This document shows positions 10,612-22,516 of a stretch of DNA of 64,000 bases, in pieces (position 1 is the first letter of the stretch; each line of letters starts with the position of its first letter). The translations under genes were made by a program, and so were the position numbers. The DNA is from Nemertoderma westbladi (lineage: Eukaryota > Xenacoelomorpha > Nemertodermatida > Nemertodermatidae), in contig JAUCBJ010001223.1 in the NCBI GenBank assembly GCA_032718475.1, forward strand, positions 62,001 through 126,000. Reading direction: 5' to 3'. The notes beneath the pieces were generated by a model that had not been told where the DNA came from, did no database searches, and saw only the letters and a list, made by a program, of their open reading frames with translations.

Positions 10612-12011
10612 ACTCTCGATATTTTTACTCTCGATATTTTTCAACATTCTATATTTTTTTCAACACTCGATATTTTTCAACACTCGATATTTTTCAACAC
10701 TCGATATTTTTCAACACTCGATATTTTTCAACACTCGATATTTTTCAACACTCGATATTTTTCAACACTCGATATTTTTCAACACTCGATATTTTTCAAC
10801 ACTCGATATTTTTCAACACTCGATATTTTTCAACACTCGATATTTTTCAACACTCGATATTTTTCAACACTCGATATTTTTCAACACTCCATATTTTTAC
10901 TCTAGATATTTTTCAACACTCGATATTTTTACTCTCGATATTTTTCAACACTCGATATTTTTACTCTCGATATTTTTCAACACTCGATATTTTTACTCTC
11001 GATATTTTTCAATACTCGTTATTTTTACTCTCGATATTTTTCAACACTCGATATTTTTACTCTCGATATTTTTCAACACTCGATATTTTTACTCTCGATA
11101 TTTTTCAACACTCGATATTTTTACTCTCGATATTTTTCAACACTCAATATTTTTACTCTCGATATTTTTCAACACTCGATATTTTTCTCTCGATATTTTT
11201 CAACACTCGATATTTTTACTCTCGATATTTTTCAACACTCGATATTTTTACTCTCGATATTTTTCAACACTCGATATTTTTACTCTCGCTATTTTTCAAC
11301 ACTCGATATTTTTACTCTCGATATTTTTCAACACTCGATATTTTTACTCTCGATATTTTTCAACACTCGATATTTTTACTCTCGATATTTTTCAACACTC
11401 GATATTTTTACTCTCGATATTTTTCAACACTCGATATTTTTACTCTCGATATTTTTCAACACTCGATATTTTTACTCTCGATATTTTTCAATACTCGATA
11501 TTTTTACTCTCGATATTTTTCAACACTCGATATTTTTACTCTCGATATTTTTCAACACTCGATATTTTTACTCTCGATATTTTTCAACACTCGATATTTT
11601 ACTCTCGATATTTTTCAACACTCGATATTTTTACTCTCGCTATTTTTCAACACTCGATATTTTTACTCTCGATATTTTTCAACACTCGATATTTTTACTC
11701 TTGATATTTTTCAACACTCGATATTTTTACTCTCGATATTTTTCAACACTCGATATTTTTACCATCGATATTTTTCAACACTCGATATTTTTACTCTCGA
11801 TATTTTTCAACACTCGATATTTTTACTCTCGATATTTTTACTCTCGATATTTTTCAACACTCGGTATTTTTACTCTCGATATTTTTACCCTCGATATTTT
11901 TACTCTCGATATTTTTTGAATTCTCGATATTATCGTTATTTTTCAACACTCGATGTTTTTACTCGCGTTATTTTTACTCTCGATATTTTTCATGTCTCGA
12001 TATTTTTCAAT
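10612..12011. repeat. 15/17-bp minisatellite, right array with higher-order structure, copy A
   Basis: Starts with about 14 pure 17-bp units (CAACACTCGATATTTTT, 10640-10890), then shifts to a 32-bp dimer of ACTCTCGATATTTTT (15) plus the 17-mer to about 11830, and ends with degenerate 15-mers. All share the core CTCGATATTTTT. Long ORFs across it (for example 10607-11704) are artefacts of the repeat. Confidence 0.95.
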
Positions 12012-12329
12012 ATAACCTCTTGGTTTATCACCGAGATATTGTGAGACATAAACAAGCTTTTATTTATTATTTTAATATTAGTTTAATACCTAATAATTTT
12101 TGTATTTTATTTAGGACTATTTGCTTAATTTTCTTGATACTTTTTTTGTAATTACTTATATATATACATTCCATTGATGCATTTAAACTGTCATGTTCTA
12201 GTGGCCTGGTGGGGGATTAATACTCGTTAACAATTTAAATCCGATAATTAATTTGAATATTCTTGTTGATTACCTATTATTTTTATTTTTAACACTAACC
12301 TTTAACTCTTTAACCACTTTATACACAGC

Positions 12330-12640
12330 TGATATTGGAATTCAACTTGGACAACTTGGAATTCAACACTCTCCTGATTGGCTGTCTGATAAAAAAATTT
12401 CTCTAAATATAACTAAAACCGAATTTACTATAATTTCTAACAAACGTTTTAATCCCCCAGATCACCAAATCCGGATAAATAACTCCCCTATTACGTTCAA
12501 AATCTCAACCAAATTTTTAGGCAGTTCCGTTGACAACAATCTCTCCTGGAAACTGCACATAATTAAGAAAATCTCAAAAACTGGTGGTTTATTTTACAAA
12601 ACTAAGATATATTTTTATGGTCTTGGCTTTACAAGCCACG
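12330..12640 (+). pseudogene. RT C-terminal (thumb) remnant of a CR1/L2-type LINE, copy A
   Basis: The reading frame within 12253-12918 contains DWLSDKKISLNITKTEF, KFLGSSVDNNLSWKLHI and KKISKTGGLFYK. These are equivalent to segments in the intact ORF2 downstream (WLHDNKLSLNVKKTEYSI and so on) but clearly diverged, so this is a fragment from a related older element. Nothing N-terminal of the thumb remains. Confidence 0.7.
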
Positions 12641-12692
12641 CTATTGCCGGGGCCGTTATATGTACAGTACTATATATTCTCTATCTATCTAA

Positions 12693-13452
12693 TTGTACAT
12701 TGTGCATTTCAAGCTTCCTGACATCACATCAACTCCTGCTGACGAACCTGTCATACTCAAATGCAAACCAAGCACAGATCGGATACAGCAGGTTACGAGT
12801 GAAGATTGGAAATCGCATTTCGGTGGTCTGCTTGGGAGTGAAAAAATACCGAGCTTCCCAGTCATTGAAGACATTGTTGTCGAGGACATGGATGCTGAAA
12901 TCTCGGCCACTGAAATAACCAGCAATATTTCGAAATCAGCCAATGGCAAGGCAGCTGGCGGCCCTGATGGCATAACCAACGAGTGTCTCAAACAGGGGTA
13001 TGGAATATTTAATGTCTTCCTAGTCGCCTTGTTGTCGTTCTGTTTCAACAACGCTATCATTCCGGCTCAGTGGTCAACTAGTTATTTAATTCCCCTATAT
13101 AATGGGAAGGGTAGCCTAAGACTACCAGGTTCATATCGCGGTATCACTCTAATGAGCTTTTCTTCTAAAAACATACACAGCCATACTAGATTCACGTCTC
13201 TACTCGTGGGCTGAGCGTAGTTTGATATTTCCAGCTGAACAATTTGGGTTCATAGTAGAAACTTCAACAATCAAAGCTACAAAAATCCTGTACAGCAAAT
13301 CTCCAGTTCTTTGGGTGAACCAAAGGGTCACAAGTATTGTGTCTTTGTAGACTTTGAAAAAGCGTTTGACAAAGTGAACTGAGTCAAGCTTATAATTAAA
13401 CTTCACAAACTTGGTGTCAGCACTACGTTCCTGAAAGCTCTTTGGGCTATTA
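12693..13452 (+). pseudogene. Older non-LTR reverse transcriptase, 5' part, copy A
   Basis: RT finger and palm motifs in order: NGKAAGGPDGITNECLKQG, PAQWSTSYLIPLYNGKGS, SYRGITLMSFSSK, then past a stop AEQFGFIVETST and VFVDFEKAFDKVN (motif A, near 13345-13380). It stops at about FLKALWAI (13452), where a younger LINE has inserted. The rest of the RT is found once only, at 30787-31693, after copy B. Several stops and frameshifts; not functional. Clade not assigned. Confidence 0.75.
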
Positions 13453-13694
13453 TTTGTGTAAATTGTATCTTGGTTGTCATTTGGTTCACTTGTTACTTCT
13501 CCTATTACCCAGACAGACAATTGGTTTCCTGACAATTTGGAAACCCCGATCATTGACAATTGGAACGGATTTTCCTGCTGGCTGGTGGTTGGTAAATGTT
13601 GTGATGTAATACGGTACCGGTTTCAGATTAGGCCTAACTCTATAGTCTTCAGTTGTAATAAATGGATTGACTGCAGACAACTGGAAACTGAGTA

Positions 13695-14621
13695 ATGTCG
13701 TTGTCGGCCGGCGATCCTTCGCTGGGCGACATACTTACACATATTAAATCTCTGCAGAGAGAAAGTCGTGATAATTTTAAAGAGATCAAAGATGACATTA
13801 GGAAACTAAATACGGGAACAGATTCTTTAACGACTAGGGTTGATGAACACCAAGATTTCCTAACAGCTGTTTTTCTCGAAAATGACCGTGAACGTCAGTA
13901 TCACCGACAGTATAATACACTAATTCACGGTGTAGTTAAACAACCTGGGGAACTCGTGCATAATTGTTATGATGGAATTCAGAATATTCTCGTTTCCCTC
14001 AACATTGCTAATGATAGCGTTGACTCCTGTCATCGCTTGGGGAAGTTTTCTAAAAAATCTGAGGCGAAACCGCCTCCGATTGTTCTAAAGTTTAAGGGAC
14101 AAGTGGCGCGAAACAACATTTTTCAAAACCTGGATAAACTTCCAACTGGCGTATCACTCTCCGACCATTTAACCCCATTTAGAGCTCGACTTCTTAAGTT
14201 CTGTCGGTTTCTTGTGCAAAGGGAATGTTTCAATAAGGTCGTTGTTCGTAACGGACAAATTCGATTGCGAATCTCATCTGACTCCAATTCTTACCACAAT
14301 ATCTACACTTACGAGGATGTCAGGGTTCTGCTCGGTAATCGTAAACCTCCCAACGTGACGATTCCTAATACTTACGAAGAAATTCTTTCTTTCTTGAGTC
14401 TCGATCGGTCAACTGTTGCAGCCAACTCCTTGACCAACGGAGCCGGCGCTCAACTGGATCTGGACGAATTCACGGTCCAGGATAATACAAAGAAAAGAAA
14501 GAAGAAGAAACCCAGAGCAACTCCGGGAACTGAAACTCGAGCGATGAATCTTCGTTCGGGATCTCTTCCTAACTCTCCTCCAAACTCAAACAACTACTTG
14601 TTACTATCTGACGGTGAATAA
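13695..14621 (+). CDS. LINE ORF1 protein (308 aa), copy A
   Basis: Intact from ATG 13695 to TAA. The N-terminus (about 10-60) is charged and heptad-like, likely a coiled coil for oligomerisation. About 70-190 resembles the RRM-type nucleic-acid-binding core of LINE ORF1 proteins (YNTLIHGV, VDSCHRLGK, PPIVLKFKGQVARNNIF). About 265-275 is a basic patch KKRKKKKPRA, a possible nuclear signal or RNA contact. In this family ORF1p packages element RNA. It is followed by a 466-bp non-coding spacer. The copy in segment B is frameshifted. Confidence 0.75.
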   Translation: MSLSAGDPSLGDILTHIKSLQRESRDNFKEIKDDIRKLNTGTDSLTTRVDEHQDFLTAVFLENDRERQYHRQYNTLIHGVVKQPGELVHNCYDGIQNILVSLNIANDSVDSCHRLGKFSKKSEAKPPPIVLKFKGQVARNNIFQNLDKLPTGVSLSDHLTPFRARLLKFCRFLVQRECFNKVVVRNGQIRLRISSDSNSYHNIYTYEDVRVLLGNRKPPNVTIPNTYEEILSFLSLDRSTVAANSLTNGAGAQLDLDEFTVQDNTKKRKKKKPRATPGTETRAMNLRSGSLPNSPPNSNNYLLLSDGE

Positions 14622-15087
14622 TAAACCAGTAAGTTGTTTTTTCTGAATTACTCTGAGATATACTGTACATTAGTGCCATTTCCTAATGGCTGTATTAAGC
14701 CTAGTAATTATTTTGTTTTAAACCAGAAGCTGTCCTGTAGGCCTATGTCTAGTCGTAAATTACTTGGTTTTTTAAACAAGTTTGTAGTTTCTATATAACT
14801 TTGGAAGTTTATAAATTGTTCCAACTTAATGTTGATTCTTAAGTAACTCGAAAGTATTTCTTTTTATGTAAGTACGTTGTCGTTTGTTTACAAACTAAAT
14901 TTAAATTGTGTTATTTGATTATAACTGTTAGTCATTCTATCTATTTGTGCTTTATTTAGAGGTCAATTCTGGCCCTGTACCTTTGATTTATTTCAAGCGT
15001 TAGTTAAGTTATATTAAGTTACTATCAGTATCGGTAGTATATATATAACCCTCCACTACCCCCCCCCCCCCCCCCCCCCCCCTACCG
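14622..15087 (+). other. Inter-ORF spacer ending in poly(C)23 just before ORF2
   Basis: Non-coding, AT-rich, then CCCTCCACTAC and an unbroken C run (15060-15082), five bases before the ORF2 ATG. The same arrangement is at 26663-27128 in copy B with C24. Its position suggests a role in ORF2 expression, but this is inference. Confidence 0.6.
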
Positions 15088-18000
15088 ATGGCCCATCTGG
15101 ACTCCCCGTCTTGTCATTTATGCTTCACTATTTTTAATAAAAATGATATATATTTTCGCTGTGCGGTGTGTAGTTGTAATTACCACTTTCAGTGTGGCTC
15201 TAATCTCTCACTTTCAGATTTTAAATTGTCCCTACAATATCTGCCACCATACTGTATCCATTGTTCGGCCTCCATATTTCCCTTTTCAAATATCGACAAT
15301 GATGATCTCGACATTTTTCAGGAAGATCTAAGCCCTGACGAAATTAATTCTGCTTCTGAGGAGACCAGCCCAAATAATATTTTTAAGGACATTGACCCCG
15401 ACTCTAACTTAGCTGTGAACTTAAATGGTGGTGGGTATTTTACTGAGGAACAATTTAACGCTAAATTTAATCCCACTTTAGACACATTTTCTGTCCTTAG
15501 CTTAAATTGTGCTAGTCTACGTAAAAATTTCACTGATCTAACAGTTTTCCTTGAGTCGCTCAAAATTAAATTAGATGTATTGACATTTAGTGAAACGTTT
15601 TTCTCAGAGAACGACGAACTAGGTTTATATAAAATCGACGGCTACTCTTCTCCTATAGTTGACTTCAGAGGTTATGGCAAAAAGAACCGCGGCGGGACAG
15701 CTGTGTATGTTAACGAAGATTGTAAATGGAAATTCCGCCCTGATTTAAAAATGAGCGAAGTGGAGAATTGTTGGGTCGAAGTGTACCGTTGTGATTCAAA
15801 TAAGAAAGTAATTATAGGTTGTATTTATCGCCCTGAAACTATTACTGTCCCTAAATTTAATCACTTATTAGAATCTCAATTACAATTCTTAAATAATTCT
15901 AGAACAGATGTAATAGTTTGTGGCGATATTAATATAGACGTAAACAAAAGTACTCCTATATCATTCAATTACTCTCAAATACTAAGTGCAAACGGATTTA
16001 ACCAAACTATAAAAGTACCAACTAGAATTACGGCTCACTCCAAAACAACAATTGATCATATAAGTACCAATATTACCTCTTCGATCTGTTATTCTGGTGT
16101 CTTTTCGGCCAAAGTCGGCAATTCTGATCACCTACCTACATTCATGGTTCTAAATAACTACAATACTTATTTCAACAATAGTCGAGAACATATGACTGTT
16201 TTTGATTACTCAAAATTTGATCGTAATCTCTTTTTTGCCGACTGTATCCTACCCTCCAGCTGGTCGTATAAAGCGGATTCAATCCCACTAAAAGATAAAT
16301 ATTCCGCCTTTTATGATGACTTTAGTAAGATATGCAACAACAATTTAACGACTAAGGTCATATCTCATAAAAAAATTCCTCGAAAACCTTGGTTGTCGCA
16401 TAACCTCATTCAGTCATCAATAAATAAAAATAAACTTTATCGAAAATATCTACTGCACCCAACAAATAGTAACTTCAAAAAATACAAAGATTATAGGAAT
16501 ACGTTTGTAAGCGCTATTCGTACTGCACAAAAAAATTATTATCACCAACAATTTCAAAACCACGGTCAAAATATGAAAAAAACCTGGTCTACAATAAATT
16601 CTGTACTGCACAGAGCTGATAGAGCAAGCTGCCCCAAGAAAATTATTATTAAGATAGATGGCCAAGCAGATATAGAAGTGAAGGAACTGGATCAGATTGC
16701 TGAAGAGTTCAATAAACACTTTTCATCTATTGGCCCAAAACTAACAACTCAAATACAACCTGCTAGCAATTCTCGTCCACTACGTTATATCAAAAACTTA
16801 AGCGCTAAGTCGTTTGTTTTACTAGAGACTTCTCCTGTTGAGGTTGAATATAATCTGCTTCACCTAACTGATTCCTTGGCGACTAATGATAAGGGGGTTC
16901 CAATAAAATTAATAAAAATTGCAGCAAATCCAATCTCAATCCATTTAAGTTACCTTATAAACATATCCATAACAAAAGGCTTTTTTCCGGACCAATTAAA
17001 ACACGCGAAAGTTATTCCAGTATTCAAAAATGAAGATCCATTCAATGTTAATAATTATCGTCCAATCTCGCTTCTACCTATTTTTAGTAAAATTTATGAA
17101 CGTATAATCAATGATCAGTTATTATCATACTTTGAGCAGCTTTCGTTATTAACTCCGAACCAATACGGATTTAGGAAAAAATCAACTACAACCCTGGGTA
17201 TATTAAGTATAGTGGAGAAACTACGCTCAGCATTAGACTCCGGAGACACTGCATGTGTAGTTTACCTAGACCTCCAGAAGGCCTTTGATACGTTAGACCA
17301 TCCAATTCTCTTAAGAAAGCTAGAGGCTTACGGCGTCCGTGGCACTCCATTTAATTTAATTAAAGATTATTTAGCTAATCGAACTCAAGTAGTTTCGATT
17401 AATAATATTCTTTCATCATCTCAACCACTAGTTTGTGGGGTGCCCCAGGGGTCGATTCTGGGTCCTCTACTTTTTCTAATTTTTATTAATGATCTTCCTA
17501 ATGTATCTGATTTATTAACGACTATGTTTGCTGATGACACAAGTCTCCTCCACGTAGGTAATGAACCTTTAGCTGTGATCAATAGTGTAAACATCGAGTT
17601 CGATAAAATTGTAGATTGGCTCCATGATAATAAATTATCCCTAAATGTAAAAAAAACTGAATATTCTATATTTACTAATAAACGAGTTGACCTTAATTCC
17701 CTCCCTAAAGTGAAGCTAAAATGTGCGAGTTTGCTGAGATCTAATATTTCAAAATACTTAGGAATAAAAATAGATAGCAAATTATCTTGGAAATCACACG
17801 TAACCTTTATACTAAAAAAAATTAGTAAAACATGTGGTATTTTTTATAAATTACGCCACATATTCCCCCTCCATATTCTTAGAACTTTATACTTCTCTTT
17901 AATTCACCCATATATCCAATACGGAATTACAGTTTGGGGAAGTACATATGAATCCGTAATAAAATTAAATAAATTAATAAAATAAATTAGCGCACCAGAT

Positions 18001-18366
18001 CCAACATCGTTTCGTCAAGCGTCCTCACTCCCCATTTACCAGTCACTTGATATTTTACCTGTTGACCAATTATATAAACATGAAGTAATCAAATTTATGT
18101 ACGATATACATCATAAAAAGTGTTTCAATTCTCCGGAAATATATAATTTATTTACTAAAACATCTAAAGTCCACCATTACGGCACACGTTCAGTTACCAG
18201 CGATTCATTTTATGTACCTCCAATCAAACTAGTAGTAGCCATGCAATCAATACGTTACCAGGGACCTATACTCTGGAACTCAATAGGAACCGATTATCGA
18301 AATTCTAAAACAAAAAGGTCTTTTTCGTTAAAAGTAAAACGTAAATTACTTAATAATAATACTTAA
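15088..18366 (+). CDS. LINE ORF2: PHD finger, endonuclease, reverse transcriptase, with one in-frame stop (copy A)
   Basis: ATG 15088; open for 965 codons to TAA at 17983-17985. The same frame then continues to 18366 as the expected RT C-terminus, so the full ORF would be about 1,090 codons with a single internal stop. N-terminal C4HC3 PHD-like finger: C9, C12, C25, C28, H33, C36, C56, C59. Apurinic-type endonuclease, about 134-360, with LNCASL, SETFF, GGTAVYV, CGDINID and SDHLP. RT about 600-880 with NNYRPISLLP, LDLQKAFDTLDH (motif A), GVPQGSILGPLLF (B) and FADDTSLL (C), then YLGIKIDSKLSWKSH. The protein nicks target DNA and reverse-transcribes element RNA. CR1/L2-group is inferred from the GVPQGSILGP and FADDT motifs. 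The stop removes 126 codons of tail. Confidence 0.85.
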
Positions 18367-20469
18367 ATGATATATTTATTAGTAATTATTAACACATTGG
18401 TCTGTCTGGTGCTTTCTACTAAATTTAATTTGTCTAATTTATTGCATTATTGTTTTAGATTCATTGGCATCAATTATATATGTGTTGTGTTGATATGTTG
18501 CAGCTACGACTGAGTATACTAACAATTAATACCATTGTATAATAATGAAGTAATGACATGTAAATGACAAGACTAATCAGCCCCAGCGCCCCCCCCCCCC
18601 CCCCTCCCCACCAAACCCCCTCCCTAGGCTCCAACATTTACTAGCGTTGCTACTCGTTGGTGCCTCCCAGTTATATATTTTTTGTGATTAGTGCAATTTA
18701 AATATTCTTTATTATTGGGAAATATATATTTGATTTGATTTGATCAGGGTGACAAAATGTCCCCTCATTTATTCGCACTTTTCGTCGCTGATCTCCCCGC
18801 AGTCTCCTGTTACCAGTTTGTGATTCAGTTTAGTTAGTTACCCAGTTTCAGTGCAGACGGGTAATATTGTTTTACCATCAACAACATTGGCTGTATATTA
18901 ATCTATTACCGGTATCAAGCAATATTGTCATCCGCCATCATATTAACTGTGCTATCATTATTATATTAGACCGCCAAGATACAACATTAACTCTGAACGC
19001 TTTTCTCCAACGGCCTCGGCCAAGCAATCAGTGACACCATCCCAGCCTGCGGTGACGCGTACAAAACAACCTACCCGGTCGGGATCCCTGATCCCGTCAC
19101 ACTTCCTAATAGAGAAAACGGTTTTCAAAAATATTGGGAAGTTTTTTTTGAGTTATAGCTCCACTCTTTAACCATACTTTTGGCACTTTTTTGAGGCGTT
19201 TCTTGAAATTCATGAAAAATGATTTATTTATTTATTTATTTTGATTTATTTATAGTAACATTTCATGAAATATGATTAGTAACGTTTCTATTTTTTATTT
19301 ACAACGGTTTTTTGGTGTTTGCAATTATATGAATTCTTATAAATTAATTTAGAAATTTCAAACTTGCTTTTTTCGGCGGGTGCCAAATTTTGGTGCCAGC
19401 ACCAAGTTTTGAAATATGTCAATTTTGAAAATTGATTGTTTGAATCTGTTTTTTGCGCGATAGGATTTTTTAGGTTTCTTGTTTCAATGCAATATATATG
19501 AGTTGCACCAGGTGTATCAAACTTGTATTTTTCGGTGTTGTGGGGAAAATTGGTGCAAGCACAAAATTTTAAAAAATCAACTAAATCATGTATAACTACT
19601 TCGGCCTGCGGCCTCAGTAGTACGATTTATTTGCTTCAGGTTTTATTACCATATATCACCTTCTGGGACAGGCGATAATCTCTGTATATCATGAATCAAC
19701 AGTACTGTATATGAATCAATATCCTTCCTGCACACCATACGCGTTCACAATATTTACCTAAAAGTGGAAGTAGGTGTGCACGGTTATTATGTAGCAAAGT
19801 ACAACATTAACAAGCAGTTAAAAAGCTTTGAAACAATTCACTATGCTGTACTGTGTTATTTGCCTACTACTGTTTTAAGTTGTGTTCCGCTACAATTAAC
19901 ACTTAAATTCAGCAGCAAAAAATACTGTATATTCTAGAACGTTTTATTATTTTCTAAACAACTATAACTAAAATTAATTATTTGGAAATAATACAACTTG
20001 GTATTTTTGTCGTGTTTAAAGAAATTTTTAAAAAATGTAATAATGTACTGATGGTACCTGAACGTGAATACATTATTCTACGGTGTATACTGTATCAAAA
20101 GTAAATGATCTGCATCATTTTGATACCAAATTTAGCCATTTATGATATTTTCTTCCAGGTGAAGAGCTAATTCGCACAGATTATAAGTTGAACCAGTTAT
20201 ATAAGATTATAAGTATTTTCTACCAGCATGCCGTCCGAGCCATTATCCAGGAACGCAAGCATGGTGAGAGATTTATTGACACCCTGCACCCGGATGGGGA
20301 TTTGCTTTGGTGAAGACTGCATATCTCCTATGGACCAAGTTTATCACATTGGAAACATTCATAGTGTCCCTTCTGGCCTGGCTGGGAACCTGGCTTTGGA
20401 ACTATAAATTTCATCTTACCTTTTCTTCATCGCTGAATTATAGGAGGGTTTCCCAGTTTTTATATTATG

Positions 20470-21530
20470 GGTGTCCCTTGCCTGATGCATTTCTCCTCAA
20501 ATGGTAGCGTTGAAATGTCGAAAGTACCAGGGATGTGTAGCATCATGTGGTGGTGATTGTCACTACATATTGCACAGCACGATTGTTTTTACATTCCCGC
20601 ATGTAATGTCCAGTTCCTAGGCACTTGAAACATTCTTGGTGCTTCATTACTGTTTCGAAGCGGGGCACCAACTCCGCGTATTTGAAATTTTGGCAGAATT
20701 CGACTGAGTGATTGTCTCCACAGAATATGCAAGTAGGGACTCGTGGATTCCCTCTCATTTGGGCGCCCAATTGGCGAAGAATGGTGCCCATTCTTCAGGC
20801 ATCTCTGATTCATCCTCGTCCTCCTCATGATCTTCGGATCCGTAGATGGCCATGGTACTACTGGGCTCATGGAACCTGGGTTTGAGGGTGGGAATTCATG
20901 CAGTAGTCTGCCCCCCATCCAACTTTGCTAGACTTTGTTAAGAATAGAGAGTCGTTCATGGCCTCGGAAACATTGTCGAGGAATCTCAACATCTCGAGAT
21001 AACTCAGATCGCTATCCAGATGACTTCTATGTAAATCAAAACATATGTATGCCAATTTGGTCTGCAACCATGCGTTTTACTTGGTCCTCTTTCCTCAGAG
21101 GTTTTAGGCTGTAATATGCCTCCTTCATGGAGTCCGGACAATTGCGACCCGGACAATTGTGACCCGGTCAATTGCGACCCATGTTTTTAAATAAAAATTT
21201 TGGGTCGCAATTGTCCGGGTCTCAATTGTCCGGGTCGCAATTGTCAATGATATACAATTATACAATGATATTTATCAATGATATACATTACATTTTTTTA
21301 TCTGGTTTCGGATAATTGCGACCCGGACAATTGCGACCCGGACAATTGCAACCCGGACAATTGTCCAGGTCGCAATTGTCCTAACATCCTCCTTCATTGA
21401 GTTAGAGAACTCCAGGATGTTTTGAGAATCACCCAGCAAACCTGCATCATGGACCAGTCTTGCAAGTGTTTTATTAACCTCCTCCTTTTTATTAATCTCT
21501 CTCATTAACGGATTAGCCTCCTTGGTTGGT
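20470..21530 (-). pseudogene. Decayed BEL/Pao-like gag, copy B, with MITE inside
   Basis: Same zinc-knuckle frame at 20543-20791, with additional gag-like coding sequence at 20867-21118 (segments such as SLKPLRKEDQ and FLDNVSEAMND) that copy A lacks. A 254-bp MITE (21134-21387) splits it, and the upstream segment REINKKEEVNK follows at 21405-21505. Copy B is therefore the less deleted version. Frameshifts and stops leave it non-functional. Confidence 0.7.
21134..21387. mobile_element. MITE-like element made of GGACAATTGCGACCC repeats
   Basis: Both ends are built from 15-bp units (GGACAATTGCGACCC and its reverse), with the inner half also inverted, so the whole can fold back. It is flanked by imperfect 15-bp direct repeats CCTCCTTCATNGAGT (21119-21133 and 21388-21402), the likely target duplication. 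No ORF. Family unknown. Confidence 0.65.
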
Positions 21531-21536
21531 AATGGT

Positions 21537-22193
21537 GAAAAATATCAAGACTTGAAAAATATAGAGAGTAAAAATAACGAGAGTAAAAATATCGAGAGTA
21601 AAAATATCGAGAGTAAAAATAACGAGTGTTGAAAATTAACGTGATTAAAAAATATCGAGAGTAAAAATAAGGCGAGATGAAAAATATCGAAAATAACTAG
21701 TGTTGGAAAATATCGAGAGTAAAAATATCGAATTTTGAAATATATCGAGAGTAAAAATATCGAGTGTTGAAAAATATCGAGAGTAAAAATATCGAGTGTT
21801 GAAAAATATCGAGAGTAAAAATATCGAGTGTTGAAAAATATCGAGAGTAAAAATATCGAGTGTTGAAAAATATCGAGAGTAAAAATATCGAGTGTTGAAA
21901 AATATCGAGAGTAAAAATATCGAGTGTTGAAAAATATCGAGAGTAAAAATATCGAGTGTTGAAAAATATCGAGTGTTGAAAAATATCGAGAGTAAAAATA
22001 TCGAGAGTAAAAATATCGAGTGTTGAAAAATATCGAGAGTAAAAATATCGAGTTTTGAAAAATATCGAGAGTAAAAATAACGAGTGTTGAAAATATCGAG
22101 TGTTGAAAAATATCGAGAGTAAAAATATCGAGTGTTGAAAAATATCGAGTGTTGAAAAATATCGAGTGTTGAAAAATATCGAGAGTAAAAGTA
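21537..22193. repeat. 15/17-bp minisatellite, left (inverted) array, copy B
   Basis: Counterpart of 9650-10289, with one extra 17-mer near the inner edge (22160-22180). Confidence 0.95.
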
Positions 22194-22516
22194 TTGCATT
22201 TTGCTTGAGCATTTTATTTAGAATTATGGAACAATATTGCAGTGCATGGGTTACAACAGTGCAAGTGCAAGTGAATGGCATTATGTAATACACCTTGGGT
22301 ACCCATTTACCAGATTTATTATACTAGCTAGTTTTTGCTATTTTTTTAATAAATATTATAAAAGAAGTGCTAGCTATAAATTTTTATAAATATTATAAAT
22401 ATTGTTAAATATTATATTAGAACACGTATAAGCTACCAAATGTTGATAAATATTGTTTTTCTAGAACATTTTTAGTAAAAAAAATTATCATACAACCCTT
22501 ATTTAAACAAATTGTT

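Larger units (their letters stand above)
13453..18744 (+). mobile_element. CR1/L2-type LINE, near full length, copy A
   Basis: Two-ORF non-LTR retrotransposon: 5' UTR (13453-13694), ORF1, a 466-bp inter-ORF spacer ending in a C23 tract, ORF2, and a 3' UTR with a C-rich run (18587-18604), ending in a (TTTGA)n-type tail at 18728-18744 as in CR1-like elements. It is inserted in an older LINE RT gene: sequence after the tail (GGTGACAAAATGTCC) resumes that RT at motif B. I could not define a target duplication. Confidence 0.85.
7476..18802. repeat. Tandem segmental duplication, copy A (11,327 bp)
   Basis: Begins TCTCCTGTTACCC inside the solo LTR and ends GATCTCCCCGCAG inside an older LINE RT gene. 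At 18803 the sequence jumps back to TCTCCTGTTACC and copy B begins. Almost all of the segment is repeated in the same order and orientation with very few substitutions. It differs from B by a shorter minisatellite, a 554-bp deletion near 9540, and scattered single-base changes. Confidence 0.92.

Noticed and set aside
10607-11919. Long ORFs (365 aa and more) rich in Ile/Phe/Ser/Tyr
   Set aside because: They are translation of the 15/17-bp minisatellite; several frames are open on each strand. The same holds for 9657-10388, 9809-10294, 21645-22293 and 22512-24085.
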